Below, piece by piece: positions 29,812 to 37,695 of a stretch of 64,000 nt of DNA. The DNA lies in assembly GCA_963717385.1 (NCBI GenBank), contig CAVQWE010000018.1, positions 116,070 through 180,069 on the forward strand, in the 5' to 3' direction. Made by a program: the position numbers and the translations under genes. The notes beneath the pieces are model-generated. The model was not told the DNA's origin and did no database searches. It saw only the letters and a list, made by a program, of their open reading frames with translations. Numbering within the stretch: position 1 is the first letter of the stretch; every line of letters begins with the position of its first letter. Origin of the DNA: Sva-07 sp963717385 (GTDB lineage Bacteria > Actinomycetota > Acidimicrobiia > Acidimicrobiales > Ilumatobacteraceae).

Positions 29812-30606
29812 TCAGGTCGCGGAACGGCCCAGCTTCCAGTAGCCGCGGGCGGTGACACTCTTGCGGGTGCGGCCACACTCGTCGAACAGGTGGGTGCGCA
29901 AGCGCTGTACCGCGGCTGCCTCGCCGGCGACCCAGACAGCATCGGGGAGTTCGGCCAGTGCTTCGACCGCAGTCGAGAACGAGGCGCCGGGAGCAGCCCC
30001 GGCGATGGCTTCGTGCCACGTGATCGTGGCGTTCGGATGATCGGGCAGCTCGAACCGGGCATCGGGGTGTGTGATCTCGATGTGGACTTCGATCGTGCAG
30101 TTGCTGCCGATCGATTCGAGCAGCTGGGCCATTGCGGGGATCGCCGACTCGTCGCCGGCCAACAGGAATGATCTCGCCTCCGGATCGAGCGGCTCGCTGC
30201 GGCCCGGTCCGGAGATTGCGGCCGTGTCGCCCACCTCGGCCCGGCGAGCCCAATCGGTGGCGGCGCCGTGGTCGTGGAGCACGACGTCGAGCGTGAGTTC
30301 GCGCAGCTCATCGTCGAAGGCGCGGGGTGTGAAGGTGCGGATCGGGGCACGTTCCCCAGTCGCCAATTCGAACTGGTTGCCGGTCCAGGTCGGCATTTCG
30401 AGGATGCCGGTGTCTGCTGCTGGCAGCAGCAGCCGAACGCTCGAAGCGGGGGAGTCGATCGCGAAACCGGCGAGTTCGTCACCACCGAGCACGATGCGCT
30501 GCATGCGGGCGCTGAGCGAATTCGTTGAACGTACGACCACTCGCCGGAAGCTCGGCGGCTCGCGGCGAACGCGTTGCGGGCGGGTAGCGGAGTCGTCGGA
30601 GGTCAC
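29812..30606 (-). CDS. Siderophore-interacting protein (FAD-linked ferric reductase)
   Basis: The roughly 264-residue flavoprotein of the SIP/ViuB family reduces ferric siderophores with NAD(P)H to release iron in the cytoplasm. The FAD-binding segment reads APIRTFTPRAFDDELRELTL (RxYTxR-type motif, about residues 88-107), then VVLHDHGAATDWARRAEVGD with the family's HG..GPAxxWA element and ISGPGRS. The C-terminal part has FLLAGDESAIPAMAQLLESI (family hallmark GDETAxPA) and VWVAGEAAAVQRLRTHLFDE. The GTG at 30606 starts the recognisable protein; no strong ribosome-binding site is seen. No siderophore genes are adjacent. Confidence 0.9.
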   Translation of the reverse strand: MTSDDSATRPQRVRREPPSFRRVVVRSTNSLSARMQRIVLGGDELAGFAIDSPASSVRLLLPAADTGILEMPTWTGNQFELATGERAPIRTFTPRAFDDELRELTLDVVLHDHGAATDWARRAEVGDTAAISGPGRSEPLDPEARSFLLAGDESAIPAMAQLLESIGSNCTIEVHIEITHPDARFELPDHPNATITWHEAIAGAAPGASFSTAVEALAELPDAVWVAGEAAAVQRLRTHLFDECGRTRKSVTARGYWKLGRSAT

Positions 30607-30727
30607 CCCACCATCGTGGCACCGGTGAACGCCGACGCCGATTCGTCTGTCGCCACCTTCTGTTCGTCGCGGCACCACACCGTGTGGCGGTTTGCGATGT
30701 TGGATACTCCTGTATGACCATCGAACT

Positions 30728-31603
30728 GTGCCCGCCGACGAAATCGATGCCGCGTTGATCGACGAGGGCGGTGGCGTCGATGGGGTCACCTACATCGTCG
30801 ACCCGGCCGATCCGCGTGTCGATGACTATCGGGAGCTGAACAGCCTTGCGGTGCGCGCCGAGATGGAGGGCGACGAGTTCTTCATGGGCGAGGGGTACGT
30901 GCCCATCGACCGCATGCTCGACTCGGGGCATCGGATGCGGTCGGTGCTGCTGCATCCGAAACGCCTCAAGCGATTCATCCCGACGATGCGTCGTCCAGAG
31001 TTGGCCGGAGTGCCGGTGTACGTGGCCGAGCAGGAGGTCATGGCCGAAATCGTCGGCTTCAACATGTACCGCACCGTGCTCGCCTCAGGGTTCCGGGCGC
31101 CGATGCCGACAGTAGGCGAGCTGGCGCGCTCCTGCCGACGGCTGGTGGTGCTCGAGGCGTTGAACGACGACCAGAACATCGGCGCCATCGCCCGCGCTGC
31201 TCGCGCCTTCGAGATCGACGGCATCGTGATCAGCCCCACGTGCAACGACCCGTATCAGCGCCGAACCGTGCGGGTCAGCATGGGCGAGATCTTGCACATG
31301 CCGGTGGCTCGGGCCTCGGTCGACGACTGGCCCGGTGCACTCGGGACGTTGCACGCCAACGGGTTCGAGACGTGGGCGATGACGCCGGATGCGGGTGCTT
31401 GCGATCTCTGGGGCATGGTCGTTCCCGACAAGGTGGCGATTGTCCTGGGCGCTGAGGGCCACGGTCTCGAGGCCGCGACGAGAGCGGCAACGACGCACCG
31501 GGTGCGGATACCGATCTCGCCGAACGTCGATTCGCTGAACGTCGGTCATGCCGCGGCGGTGACGTTCGCTGCAGTTCGGCGCCCGAGCGACGTGAGTCAC
31601 TGA
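30728..31603 (+). CDS. TrmH/SpoU-family RNA 2'-O-methyltransferase
   Basis: The SPOUT-class (alpha/beta-knot) methyltransferase of about 291 residues probably 2'-O-methylates a tRNA or rRNA ribose. It has an N-terminal substrate-binding domain (LNSLAVRAEM..GEGYVPIDRML), then the SpoU domain with motif 1 ALNDDQNIGAIARAARAF (about residue 143), motif 2 VAIVLGAEGHGLEAATRAA (about 234) and motif 3 VRIPISPNVDSLNVGHAAAV (about 256). All three knot motifs, with Asn, Glu-Gly and Ser-Leu-Asn, are intact. The frame is open upstream to 30692; the GTG at 30728 is the likely start. Its stop overlaps the stop of the convergent GNAT gene by seven bases. Confidence 0.9.
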   Translation: MPADEIDAALIDEGGGVDGVTYIVDPADPRVDDYRELNSLAVRAEMEGDEFFMGEGYVPIDRMLDSGHRMRSVLLHPKRLKRFIPTMRRPELAGVPVYVAEQEVMAEIVGFNMYRTVLASGFRAPMPTVGELARSCRRLVVLEALNDDQNIGAIARAARAFEIDGIVISPTCNDPYQRRTVRVSMGEILHMPVARASVDDWPGALGTLHANGFETWAMTPDAGACDLWGMVVPDKVAIVLGAEGHGLEAATRAATTHRVRIPISPNVDSLNVGHAAAVTFAAVRRPSDVSH

Positions 31604-32106
31604 CGTCCGTTGGGCGTCCTCGGCGACGACGTTTGATCTCGGTCGGTCCGCGATTCGGTACGAGGTCGGTCTGCGATGTCCACGTTCGCGAACGGCCACG
31701 ACACCTGGACCCAAGTCACGACCGCCTCCCAGACACGACCATCCAACTGACCATGGTCCGCCCTGACCCACGAGCGGAGAAACGCATCGAAGTCCGGCCG
31801 GTCGGACGGGTAGATGTACACGCATCCGATGACCTCGCCCGTGGGGTTCAACACCGTGTAGGTGAATCCGCTGCGTTCGTTGAAGTCCTGCTGGTGTCGT
31901 TCGACGTCTCGCAGGTTCTGCTCGAGCGTCATCGGGAACGGCCAACGCCGTCCTCGAAAGCCGGGGGTTGCACCGATGTGGTCGATGCTCGCCATCCAGG
32001 CTGCGTGGTCCGCCTCGTTGTGTTCCGCGGCAAGTGGCCGGAGCACAAAGCCGTCGCAGACCAACTGGTCGGGTACAGCGAAGTCTTCTGGCACGAAGCC
32101 GGTCAT
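31597..32106 (-). CDS. GNAT-family N-acetyltransferase-like protein
   Basis: The roughly 169-residue protein, from the ATG at 32106 (MTGFVPEDFAVPDQLVCDGF), has a GNAT-like outline: FVLRPLAAEHNEADHAAWMA, then TYTVLNPTGEVIGCVYIYPS (beta4-alpha3 region near residue 105) and RSWVRADHGQLDGRVWEAVV. The canonical pyrophosphate loop Q/RxxGxG/A is not clearly present, so acetyl-CoA binding is uncertain. The frame is open without a stop into an upstream HIT-domain remnant, so a longer fused product is formally possible. The substrate is unknown. Confidence 0.72.
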   Translation of the reverse strand: MTGFVPEDFAVPDQLVCDGFVLRPLAAEHNEADHAAWMASIDHIGATPGFRGRRWPFPMTLEQNLRDVERHQQDFNERSGFTYTVLNPTGEVIGCVYIYPSDRPDFDAFLRSWVRADHGQLDGRVWEAVVTWVQVSWPFANVDIADRPRTESRTDRDQTSSPRTPNGRQ

Positions 32107-32376
32107 CACGACGACACGGTAGTTCGAGAGCAGCGCGCACACGGCGAGGTCGTCGTGGGCGACGTCGAGCAGATCTGATGCGTGTTCTCGAGGCACCACG
32201 AGCGCGTGGCCCTCGGTCACCGGATTGATGTCCATGAACGCGATCGCACGGTCGGTCTCAGCAATCGTGGTCGACGGGATCTCACCGGCGGCGAACGGCG
32301 GCGACTGGTCGTGAGCCGAAAACGGTCCGGTTGGAATCCTCAGGCGGACATGTCGCGGCGGCTGGCCATCTCGCAC
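32107..32376 (-). pseudogene. N-terminal fragment of a HIT-family hydrolase
   Basis: In frame with the GNAT-like gene, the segment FAAGEIPSTTIAETDRAIAF then MDINPVTEGHALVVPREHAS matches the first half of HIT (histidine-triad) nucleotide hydrolases almost residue for residue. It stops at LLDVAHDDLAVCALL. The second half, with the HxHxHxx catalytic triad, is absent and so is the N-terminal CxxC zinc site. The remaining N-terminal ~30 residues are unrelated. It has either lost its active-site half in a deletion that joined it to the GNAT gene, or it is an inert N-terminal extension. Confidence 0.6.
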
Positions 32377-32377
32377 A

Positions 32378-32902
32378 TCAAGCGAACCGCTCGCTTTCCA
32401 GCAGCTGAGAGCGCAGATACAGCGCCATCAGGTCCCGCGGCACTCGGTCGATGACGCCGCGTCGATGCGCATCACCGAAAGACAGCGTGGCGATGGCGCT
32501 CGGGTCGGCGACGTCACGGGGGTCCTCCCGACAGATCACCAGCTCACCGTTCGATGCTTGATACCACCACAACCAGACGTCGAGCATGTCGCCCTCTTCG
32601 TCGATGACGATGACCCTGCACCCTTTGCGTTCGCTGTGCACGACCTCCAGAACCCGCAATGCTCTCACCCCGAGCTCCCGTGCTCGATGCAACGTCCCAT
32701 CCACGTGCGCACGAGCCTTCTCGAGGCGACGGGTCTGCAATCGACGGAAGATGACGCGAGTCTCCCATTCACTGGAGACCAACGGCTCGCCGTGCTGCTT
32801 GCGAGCGCCGTCAATCGTCTGACGGCCACGGTCGTGCAGTGAACGATCGTCGAACGAACACGTCCTCGCGTCCGAGAGTGGTTCGACGACCGGACACGTC
32901 AC
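32378..32902 (-). CDS. Hypothetical protein
   Basis: The frame gives up to 174 residues from a GTG at 32902. The first ~40 residues are of poor quality and the true start may be later. The remainder looks real: TRRLEKARAHVDGTLHRARE is a basic helix, then RVIVIDEEGDMLDVWLWWYQ and NGELVICREDP form strands with an unusual Trp cluster. The end, RDLMALYLRSQLLESERFA, is helical. No signal peptide or TM segment is seen and no family is recognised. It stops two bases before the HIT fragment and is divergent from the methyltransferase. Confidence 0.45.
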   Translation of the reverse strand: MTCPVVEPLSDARTCSFDDRSLHDRGRQTIDGARKQHGEPLVSSEWETRVIFRRLQTRRLEKARAHVDGTLHRARELGVRALRVLEVVHSERKGCRVIVIDEEGDMLDVWLWWYQASNGELVICREDPRDVADPSAIATLSFGDAHRRGVIDRVPRDLMALYLRSQLLESERFA

Positions 32903-33022
32903 GTGTCTTCAGAGCCAGCACCATCTGAGGCGCACTCTCGGGTCGTTCGATGGCTGCGACCGTCACCTGCCGCCAGGTTGCTGTCGAGGTGGTCACCGGC
33001 TTACCGGCACGCACGGACCGCT

Positions 33023-33028
33023 TACGGT
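33023..33028 (+). promoter_or_regulatory. -10-like element before the methyltransferase
   Basis: TACGGT ends six bases before the ATG at 33035. The same six bases (GGAGTG) could serve as a weak ribosome-binding site, so leaderless and short-leader translation cannot be separated here. Confidence 0.4.
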
Positions 33029-33034
33029 GGAGTG

Positions 33035-33727
33035 ATGCCCCAGTATGTTCCGCGAGTCTCGGCTGAACGCGTCGAGCAGTTGCGTCGCTGGCATGAAGAC
33101 GTGTCCACAGAACTCCACGCACGTTCCACTGCCGACATCGAGTACCTCGGCCTACAGCTACGCGTCCCACAGGGCGTGTTCGCTCCGACTCCCACATCCG
33201 ACCTCCTCGGAAACCTCGTGACCGATCATGCGACCCCTGGCCTCCGGGTGCTCGACATGGGCTGCGGGGCCGGGGCCAACGCCATCCTCGCTGCCAGGAC
33301 CGGCGCCACCGTGCTCGGGGTCGACGTGAACCCTGCCGCCGTTGAAGCTTCGCGGGCGAACGCCGCTCGCAACGGCGTGGCTGATCGCGCGGAGTTCGCC
33401 GTCAGCGATCTGTTCGAAGCTGTCGAGGGTGACTTCGATCTCGTGGTGATCGACCCGCCGTTTCGTTGGTTCTCGCCGCGCACGATGCTCGAACGTGCCT
33501 TCACGGACGAGAACTACGCGACCCTCACCGCGTTCCTTCATGACGTGCCGGGCCGGCTGCGACCGGGCGGAGCGGTGCTGCTGTTCTTCGGCACGAGCGG
33601 TGACGTCGAGTATCTCGATGAGCGCATCAGCGCCAACGGACTACGGAGCGCCACGGTCGCCGAGCGGACCATCACCGTGCGAGGCGAGCTGACGACATAC
33701 TTCGTCCGACATCTGACGATCAGCTGA
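33035..33727 (+). CDS. Class I SAM-dependent methyltransferase (RsmC/HemK-like)
   Basis: This methyltransferase has 230 residues. The SAM motif I is LRVLDMGCGAGANAILAART (about 70-89), followed by the acidic motif GVDVNPAAVEAS (about 94) and the catalytic-type DPPFRWF (about 139), the [N/D]PP[Y/F/W] motif of amino-methyltransferases acting on nucleic acid bases or protein Gln. The segment GVFAPTPTSDLLG before motif I is the usual substrate-side loop of the RsmC/PrmC/TrmN6 group. The frame is open upstream, but the ATG at 33035 is supported by both a TACGGT hexamer and a GGAG box. The target is unknown. Confidence 0.85.
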   Translation: MPQYVPRVSAERVEQLRRWHEDVSTELHARSTADIEYLGLQLRVPQGVFAPTPTSDLLGNLVTDHATPGLRVLDMGCGAGANAILAARTGATVLGVDVNPAAVEASRANAARNGVADRAEFAVSDLFEAVEGDFDLVVIDPPFRWFSPRTMLERAFTDENYATLTAFLHDVPGRLRPGGAVLLFFGTSGDVEYLDERISANGLRSATVAERTITVRGELTTYFVRHLTIS

Positions 33728-33819
33728 GCAGAGTTCGCGTCGAACCTGCTGGCACCCTACTCACCACACTTCAGGGGTTGCGTCGACGTGGTCTCGGCTC
33801 TCCCCACCGACGCTTTGGG

Positions 33820-33825
33820 TAGTGT
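33820..33825 (+). promoter_or_regulatory. -10-like element of a probable leaderless promoter
   Basis: TAGTGT ends seven bases before the ATG at 33833, and no Shine-Dalgarno sequence lies between. Confidence 0.4.
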
Positions 33826-33832
33826 CTGCTTC

Positions 33833-34309
33833 ATGGCCCAGCGACTCGTGGAGGACTGCCGAAGCGTGGACGGCGGCCGCGAGTTTCGTTGGGCTCTGAG
33901 CCTGATCACATTCCACTGGATGCGCTTCATCTCGTTCGGTGTGTTGAAGTCGGTCGTGCTCGTCATGGTCTTCTTCGGCGACTCCCCGACCGATCGCGTG
34001 CTCGCATTCGTGGCATTCGTCGTGGCGATGATCGCCGAGGCTGCCAGCGCCGAGCGAGTTGTCGTCGCAGCGGACGACACCGAGATGGTCGTGTTCGATG
34101 TCGGGTTCGACGCGTCGCCCGGTCTGCCCTATTTCCGGCCGACTGCAGTGTTGCAGCGCGTTGGAGGGGGTGATGTGCGGCGCACCTCGATGGGGCTGCT
34201 CGGAGAACGGTGGGAGATCGGCAACCGCAGCGTCCAGATCGCGAGTTGGCATCGCTCAAAGATCCGGAAGTGGGTCGACGAGCACGGGTTCGCCGAAGTC
34301 AGCGGCTGA
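33833..34309 (+). CDS. Hypothetical membrane protein
   Basis: The 158-residue protein has two closely spaced hydrophobic helices, FISFGVLKSVVLVMVFFG (about residues 33-50) and VLAFVAFVVAMIAEAA (about 58-73). A basic soluble tail of about 85 residues follows (VFDVGFDASPGLPYFRPTAV; SWHRSKIRKWVDEHG). The N-terminus lacks a cleavable signal peptide, so it should sit in the membrane as a hairpin with the tail in the cytoplasm. The frame is open upstream to 33788, but the ATG at 33833 is backed by the TAGTGT element. The antisense frame at 33761-34252 is Asp/His-rich and unlike a protein. No family is recognised. Confidence 0.6.
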   Translation: MAQRLVEDCRSVDGGREFRWALSLITFHWMRFISFGVLKSVVLVMVFFGDSPTDRVLAFVAFVVAMIAEAASAERVVVAADDTEMVVFDVGFDASPGLPYFRPTAVLQRVGGGDVRRTSMGLLGERWEIGNRSVQIASWHRSKIRKWVDEHGFAEVSG

Positions 34310-34434
34310 GACGGCCCAATCCCAGAGTGTGTGGCGAAGCGTGACGCCGCTGTTGTCGGCTCGCAGCAGGTGAGCGAGCCCCACGGGTGTCGTCGTGGGA
34401 GTGAGAGCGGCATCGGGTTCATTACGTTGACGGA

Positions 34435-34810
34435 GTGGGTCACAGCATCGGTGGGCGTCGCCGTTCCTCGAAGGTCGTGATGCTCGACGGCGACGGCGAC
34501 GGCGCGGTGCTGGTTCGAGGACGCTGCGCTACGAGAGGTGTACGAGGAAACCGGATACGTGATCGACGACCCGGGCCCGATCGTGTCGCGTCGCGAGTTC
34601 GACTTCCAGTTCAATGGCCGGCGTTGGCGTGCCGACGAGGTGTACTTCATCGTGAAGACCACCCGATTCGATGTGAGCTCTGACGGCTGGGACGACATCG
34701 AACGGCAGTCGATCGTGCAGCATCGGTGGTGGAGCGTCGACGAGTTGGCCGACACCCACGAGACAGTCCACCCGGCCGGACTCGCTGAACTCATCGTTCG
34801 ACACCGCTGA
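34435..34810 (+). pseudogene. Nudix hydrolase with deleted catalytic loop
   Basis: The 3' part encodes FEDAALREVYEETGYVIDDP, i.e. the REVxEExG end of the Nudix box, then FDFQFNGRRWRADEVYFIVK and a normal Nudix C-terminus ending GLAELIVRHR. The 5' part, in another frame, encodes RRSSKVVMLDGDGDGAVLV, the first strand. The 25 or so residues between (normally the WxxPGGGxExGE segment, first half of the Nudix box) are missing, and the junction lies in a GGCGAC repeat near 34490-34515. A single-base error cannot account for this. Metal binding would be impaired, so it is called a pseudogene. Confidence 0.62.
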
Positions 34811-34876
34811 ACTGAGCGAGAGCGATGACTGATCGCGAGCCAGTCCCGAGTGAGCGTTGTCAGCCTGCGCTCGTCG

Positions 34877-34882
34877 TACTGT
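34877..34882 (+). promoter_or_regulatory. -10 element of a leaderless promoter
   Basis: TACTGT ends six bases before the GTG at 34889. The hexamer is identical to that before the molybdopterin oxidoreductase gene on the other strand. Confidence 0.45.
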
Positions 34883-34888
34883 GAGGGT

Positions 34889-35464
34889 GTGCGTCTGGTC
34901 CTCGTTCGGCACTGCCGATCCGCGGTCGACGCCGCGACGCCTCCCTCGACGTGGGGGCTCACCGCCGAAGGCCACCGCCAAGCCGCCGAACTCGTCTCGT
35001 CGCCGTGGCTTGCCACTGCCACCGTGTTGGCGGCTGGTCCAGAACCGAAGATGGTGCAGACATTGCGCCCGACCGCCAAGCGGCTCGGCCTCGACATCAT
35101 TGTCGATGATGCGTTTCGTGAAACGGACGCTTCTTGGTTGCCAGATGAGGAGTTTCTCTCCAGCGTCCGTCGCTTCTTCGCATCGCCGACATCGTCACCT
35201 GCCGCCGGTTGGGAGCCATCACGGGAGGCGGCACTTCGATTCCTTGCCGGAGTGACGTCGATCTCGAGTTCCTGGCCCGACGTTGACATCGTCGTGTGTA
35301 GTGGCGGTCGGGCACTGACATCGGTGTTGTTGGAGGTTTCCGCCATCGATTCAGAACGCGGATTCTCCTCCTGGCAATCGATCCGCATGCCCGACATCGC
35401 CGTCGTCGACATGCCCTCGCACGGCGCACCGGTCATGCGCGAGCACTTCGCCGACAAGGATTGA
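34889..35464 (+). CDS. Histidine phosphatase (phosphoglycerate mutase-like) family protein
   Basis: The 191-residue protein of the histidine phosphatase superfamily starts VRLVLVRHCRSAVDA, in which RH is the phospho-acceptor motif (normally RHGxT; here RHCRS). The chain continues WGLTAEGHRQAAELVSS and AFRETDASWLPDEEFLSSV, where the Glu is the usual acid. The second catalytic His is not obvious: the CSGGRALTSVLLE segment has Gly-Gly where the family has SHGG. Phosphatase activity is therefore doubtful. The GTG at 34889 is chosen because it starts the family N-terminus and lies six bases after TACTGT. Confidence 0.75.
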   Translation: MRLVLVRHCRSAVDAATPPSTWGLTAEGHRQAAELVSSPWLATATVLAAGPEPKMVQTLRPTAKRLGLDIIVDDAFRETDASWLPDEEFLSSVRRFFASPTSSPAAGWEPSREAALRFLAGVTSISSSWPDVDIVVCSGGRALTSVLLEVSAIDSERGFSSWQSIRMPDIAVVDMPSHGAPVMREHFADKD

Positions 35465-35854
35465 CCTCCTTGGCAAACCAGGACACGCGTCTCCGTGACG
35501 TGTGATGCTTCAACCGGAAGCCGATGACGGACCCATCTGGGCGCGATGGTGCGGCGTGACGCTTGGGTCGAGCTCAGTCAGGTTCCGACCGGTGTCCGCC
35601 GACATTCCGTGTGTTCGTTGTCGAGTGCAGTAGCCCGTCCGTTCAGTCTCGATGGCCCTCCTGCTGAGACGTAGGGTCGGCGTTCGTGGAGTCGCCGGAT
35701 CTTGAGATCGCGTGGTGCCTCGTTCTGGCCGTGTTGTAAGCGAACTGAAAGTTCCCTTGTTCAGACTTCGCCTCACCGTGATCGGGATTGTCCGAGATCG
35801 GGATCCATCCGCTGGTCGCAAGGACCTGGACACGCATTGACAGGGGAGCACAAC
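35465..35854 (+). other. 390-base region without a recognised gene
   Basis: Frames on both strands exist but are Arg/Ser/Thr-rich and show no domain or protein-like codon pattern. The segment presumably holds the promoter of the lipoprotein gene, since CAGGGGAG just before 35855 is its ribosome-binding site. No clear -35/-10 pair, repeat or RNA gene was seen. Confidence 0.4.
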
Positions 35855-37645
35855 GTGAACACCTACACCTACGCCACGTCATCTCGTACCGAACGCCGAA
35901 CGTCTCGATCATCGGCCACGAGGTGGCGGCGTCTCCTCGGCACCGCCGCTGCGCTCGCTCTGGTCGGAGCGGCCTGTGCGAGCGACGATGATTCCGATGG
36001 GTCCGCCGCTGCGACGACCGAAGCACCGGCCACGACCGAGGCTCCGGCGACCACCGCCGCCCCAGCGACCACAATGGTTCCCGAGACCACCGAGCCGCCA
36101 CCGCCAGAGGAGCCGTTCGACGTTTCACTCGCAACCCTGGTCGGCAATCCGGCCGACACGAACAGCCTCAATGGGGTCACCGTGTCGCCCGTCGACGGCA
36201 ACGTCTACGTCGCCAGCGTCTCGGGCAACGAGATCACCGTCCACGACCCCGAGACCGGTGAGATCCTCGATCGCATCGGGCCCGAACGGGGGGTCAACGG
36301 ACCCGACGACGTCTTCGTGGCCGACGACGGAACGGTGTACTGGACCGATCTGCTCCAGGGCAACGTCGGCATGCTCACCCCGGACGGCGAGTTCAAGACG
36401 CAACTGGTCGGCCCCGGGGTCAACCCGATCACCATGTCCGACGACGGCCGCCTCTTCGTGGGACGGATCTTCCTCGGCGATGGGCTCTACGAGCTCGATC
36501 CGATGCTCGAGGCCGACCCGATCCCACTCGACGAGACGTTGGCGGGACTCAACGCGTTCGATTTCGGCCCGGATGGACTGCTCTATGCCCCGTCGTTCTT
36601 CACGGGAGACGTGTTGCGCATCGACGTCGACGCCTCACCGATCGCACCGGAGGTCGTCGCCTCGGGCTTCGGCGTGTCGTCGGCGGTCAAGTTCAACTCG
36701 GCCGGCGAAGCACATGTGGTCAACCTGAAGGACGGCCAGGTCTTCAAGCTCGACCTCGAAGGCGGCGATCACGAGATGCTGCTCGACATCGACGGAACGA
36801 TCGACAACATGTCCTTCGATGCTGATGATCGGCTGTTCGTCATCGCCGGCAACGACAACCAGATCATCCGCATCGACGACGACGGTGTGACCGAACTCGA
36901 CGACCTCGGCATCGGATTGCCCGGCGGTGTGGCGGTCACACCGGATGGCACCGTCTGGCTCGCCGAGCTGTTCGTCATGCGCGGCTACGACGCCGACGGG
37001 ATGCCGACCACGTCCTTCTACGACTCGTTCGCACCACCCGGTGCGGGTTTCGCCGGGGCGTCCACCGTGTCGGCCGACGGTGACAACCTGGTGGTGACGA
37101 ACACCTTCAACGGATCGGTCCAGCTGATGGACCCAGCCACCGGAGAGATCCTGCAGGACGTGCGGACCGTCGCCCTGCCGATCAATGCGATCCGCCACGG
37201 TGATCGCATCGTGGCCGCACAGGCCGGCGGCGGCAACGTCGTCAACATCGACGACCCCGAGGACGTGCTGCTCGGTGAGCTCGCCCTGCCGACCGGCTTG
37301 GCGTCGGACGGCACCACGCTCTACGTGAGCGACTGGGTGACCGGCAATGTCTGGGCCGTCGACGAGGCAGGTCCACGGGTCGTGGTCGAAGGCTTGGCCC
37401 AGCCCGAGGGCTTGGCGATCGACGGTGACCGGCTGCTCGTGGTGGAGACCGGTGCCCAGCAGGTGACCGCGATCGATCTGGTGACCGGCGAGACCGCACC
37501 GGTGATCACCGGGCTCGACTACTCGGCGACAGCGGTCCAGGGTTTCCTGCCGAACGGTGCCCTGTCGGGTGTTGCGGTCGGTCCTGACGGAGCGATCTAC
37601 GTGTCCGACGACGGGGTGAACAGCCTGTACCGGTTCGACCGCTGA
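35855..37645 (+). CDS. Exported beta-propeller (NHL/SMP-30-like) lipoprotein
   Basis: The roughly 596-residue exported protein starts at the GTG at 35855, with AGGGGAG upstream. A Tat-like or Sec signal with many Arg residues (RRTSRSSATRWRRLL) and the hydrophobic run GTAAALALVGAAC suggest lipidation at Cys41. A Thr/Ala/Pro linker of repeated TTEAPA units spans about residues 49-82. The rest is a repeated blade pattern: GVTVSPVDGNVYVAS, DDVFVADDGTVYWTD, NAFDFGPDGLLYAPS, GGVAVTPDGTVWLAE, SGVAVGPDGAIYVSDDG. This is the NHL/SMP-30 propeller style, probably two propellers. Ligand or enzyme role is unknown. It is convergent with a SARP gene across a strong hairpin. Confidence 0.85.
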   Translation: MNTYTYATSSRTERRTSRSSATRWRRLLGTAAALALVGAACASDDDSDGSAAATTEAPATTEAPATTAAPATTMVPETTEPPPPEEPFDVSLATLVGNPADTNSLNGVTVSPVDGNVYVASVSGNEITVHDPETGEILDRIGPERGVNGPDDVFVADDGTVYWTDLLQGNVGMLTPDGEFKTQLVGPGVNPITMSDDGRLFVGRIFLGDGLYELDPMLEADPIPLDETLAGLNAFDFGPDGLLYAPSFFTGDVLRIDVDASPIAPEVVASGFGVSSAVKFNSAGEAHVVNLKDGQVFKLDLEGGDHEMLLDIDGTIDNMSFDADDRLFVIAGNDNQIIRIDDDGVTELDDLGIGLPGGVAVTPDGTVWLAELFVMRGYDADGMPTTSFYDSFAPPGAGFAGASTVSADGDNLVVTNTFNGSVQLMDPATGEILQDVRTVALPINAIRHGDRIVAAQAGGGNVVNIDDPEDVLLGELALPTGLASDGTTLYVSDWVTGNVWAVDEAGPRVVVEGLAQPEGLAIDGDRLLVVETGAQQVTAIDLVTGETAPVITGLDYSATAVQGFLPNGALSGVAVGPDGAIYVSDDGVNSLYRFDR

Positions 37646-37660
37646 GGTGAGGTTCGGGTT

Positions 37661-37695
37661 CGCTGCCTGGCGACGCGCATCGTCGTCAGGCAGCG
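37661..37695. terminator. Long hairpin between convergent genes
   Basis: A 15-bp stem (CGCTGCCTGGCGACG against CGTCGTCAGGCAGCG, one G-T pair) closes a 5-base loop. The right arm contains the stop codon and last residues of the minus-strand SARP gene, and the left arm is 15 bases past the lipoprotein stop. It can end transcription from both sides. Confidence 0.65.

Noticed and set aside
35510..35851. A 113-codon minus-strand frame before the lipoprotein gene
   Set aside because: Arg/Thr/Ser-rich with no motif, no ribosome-binding site and no protein-like codon pattern.
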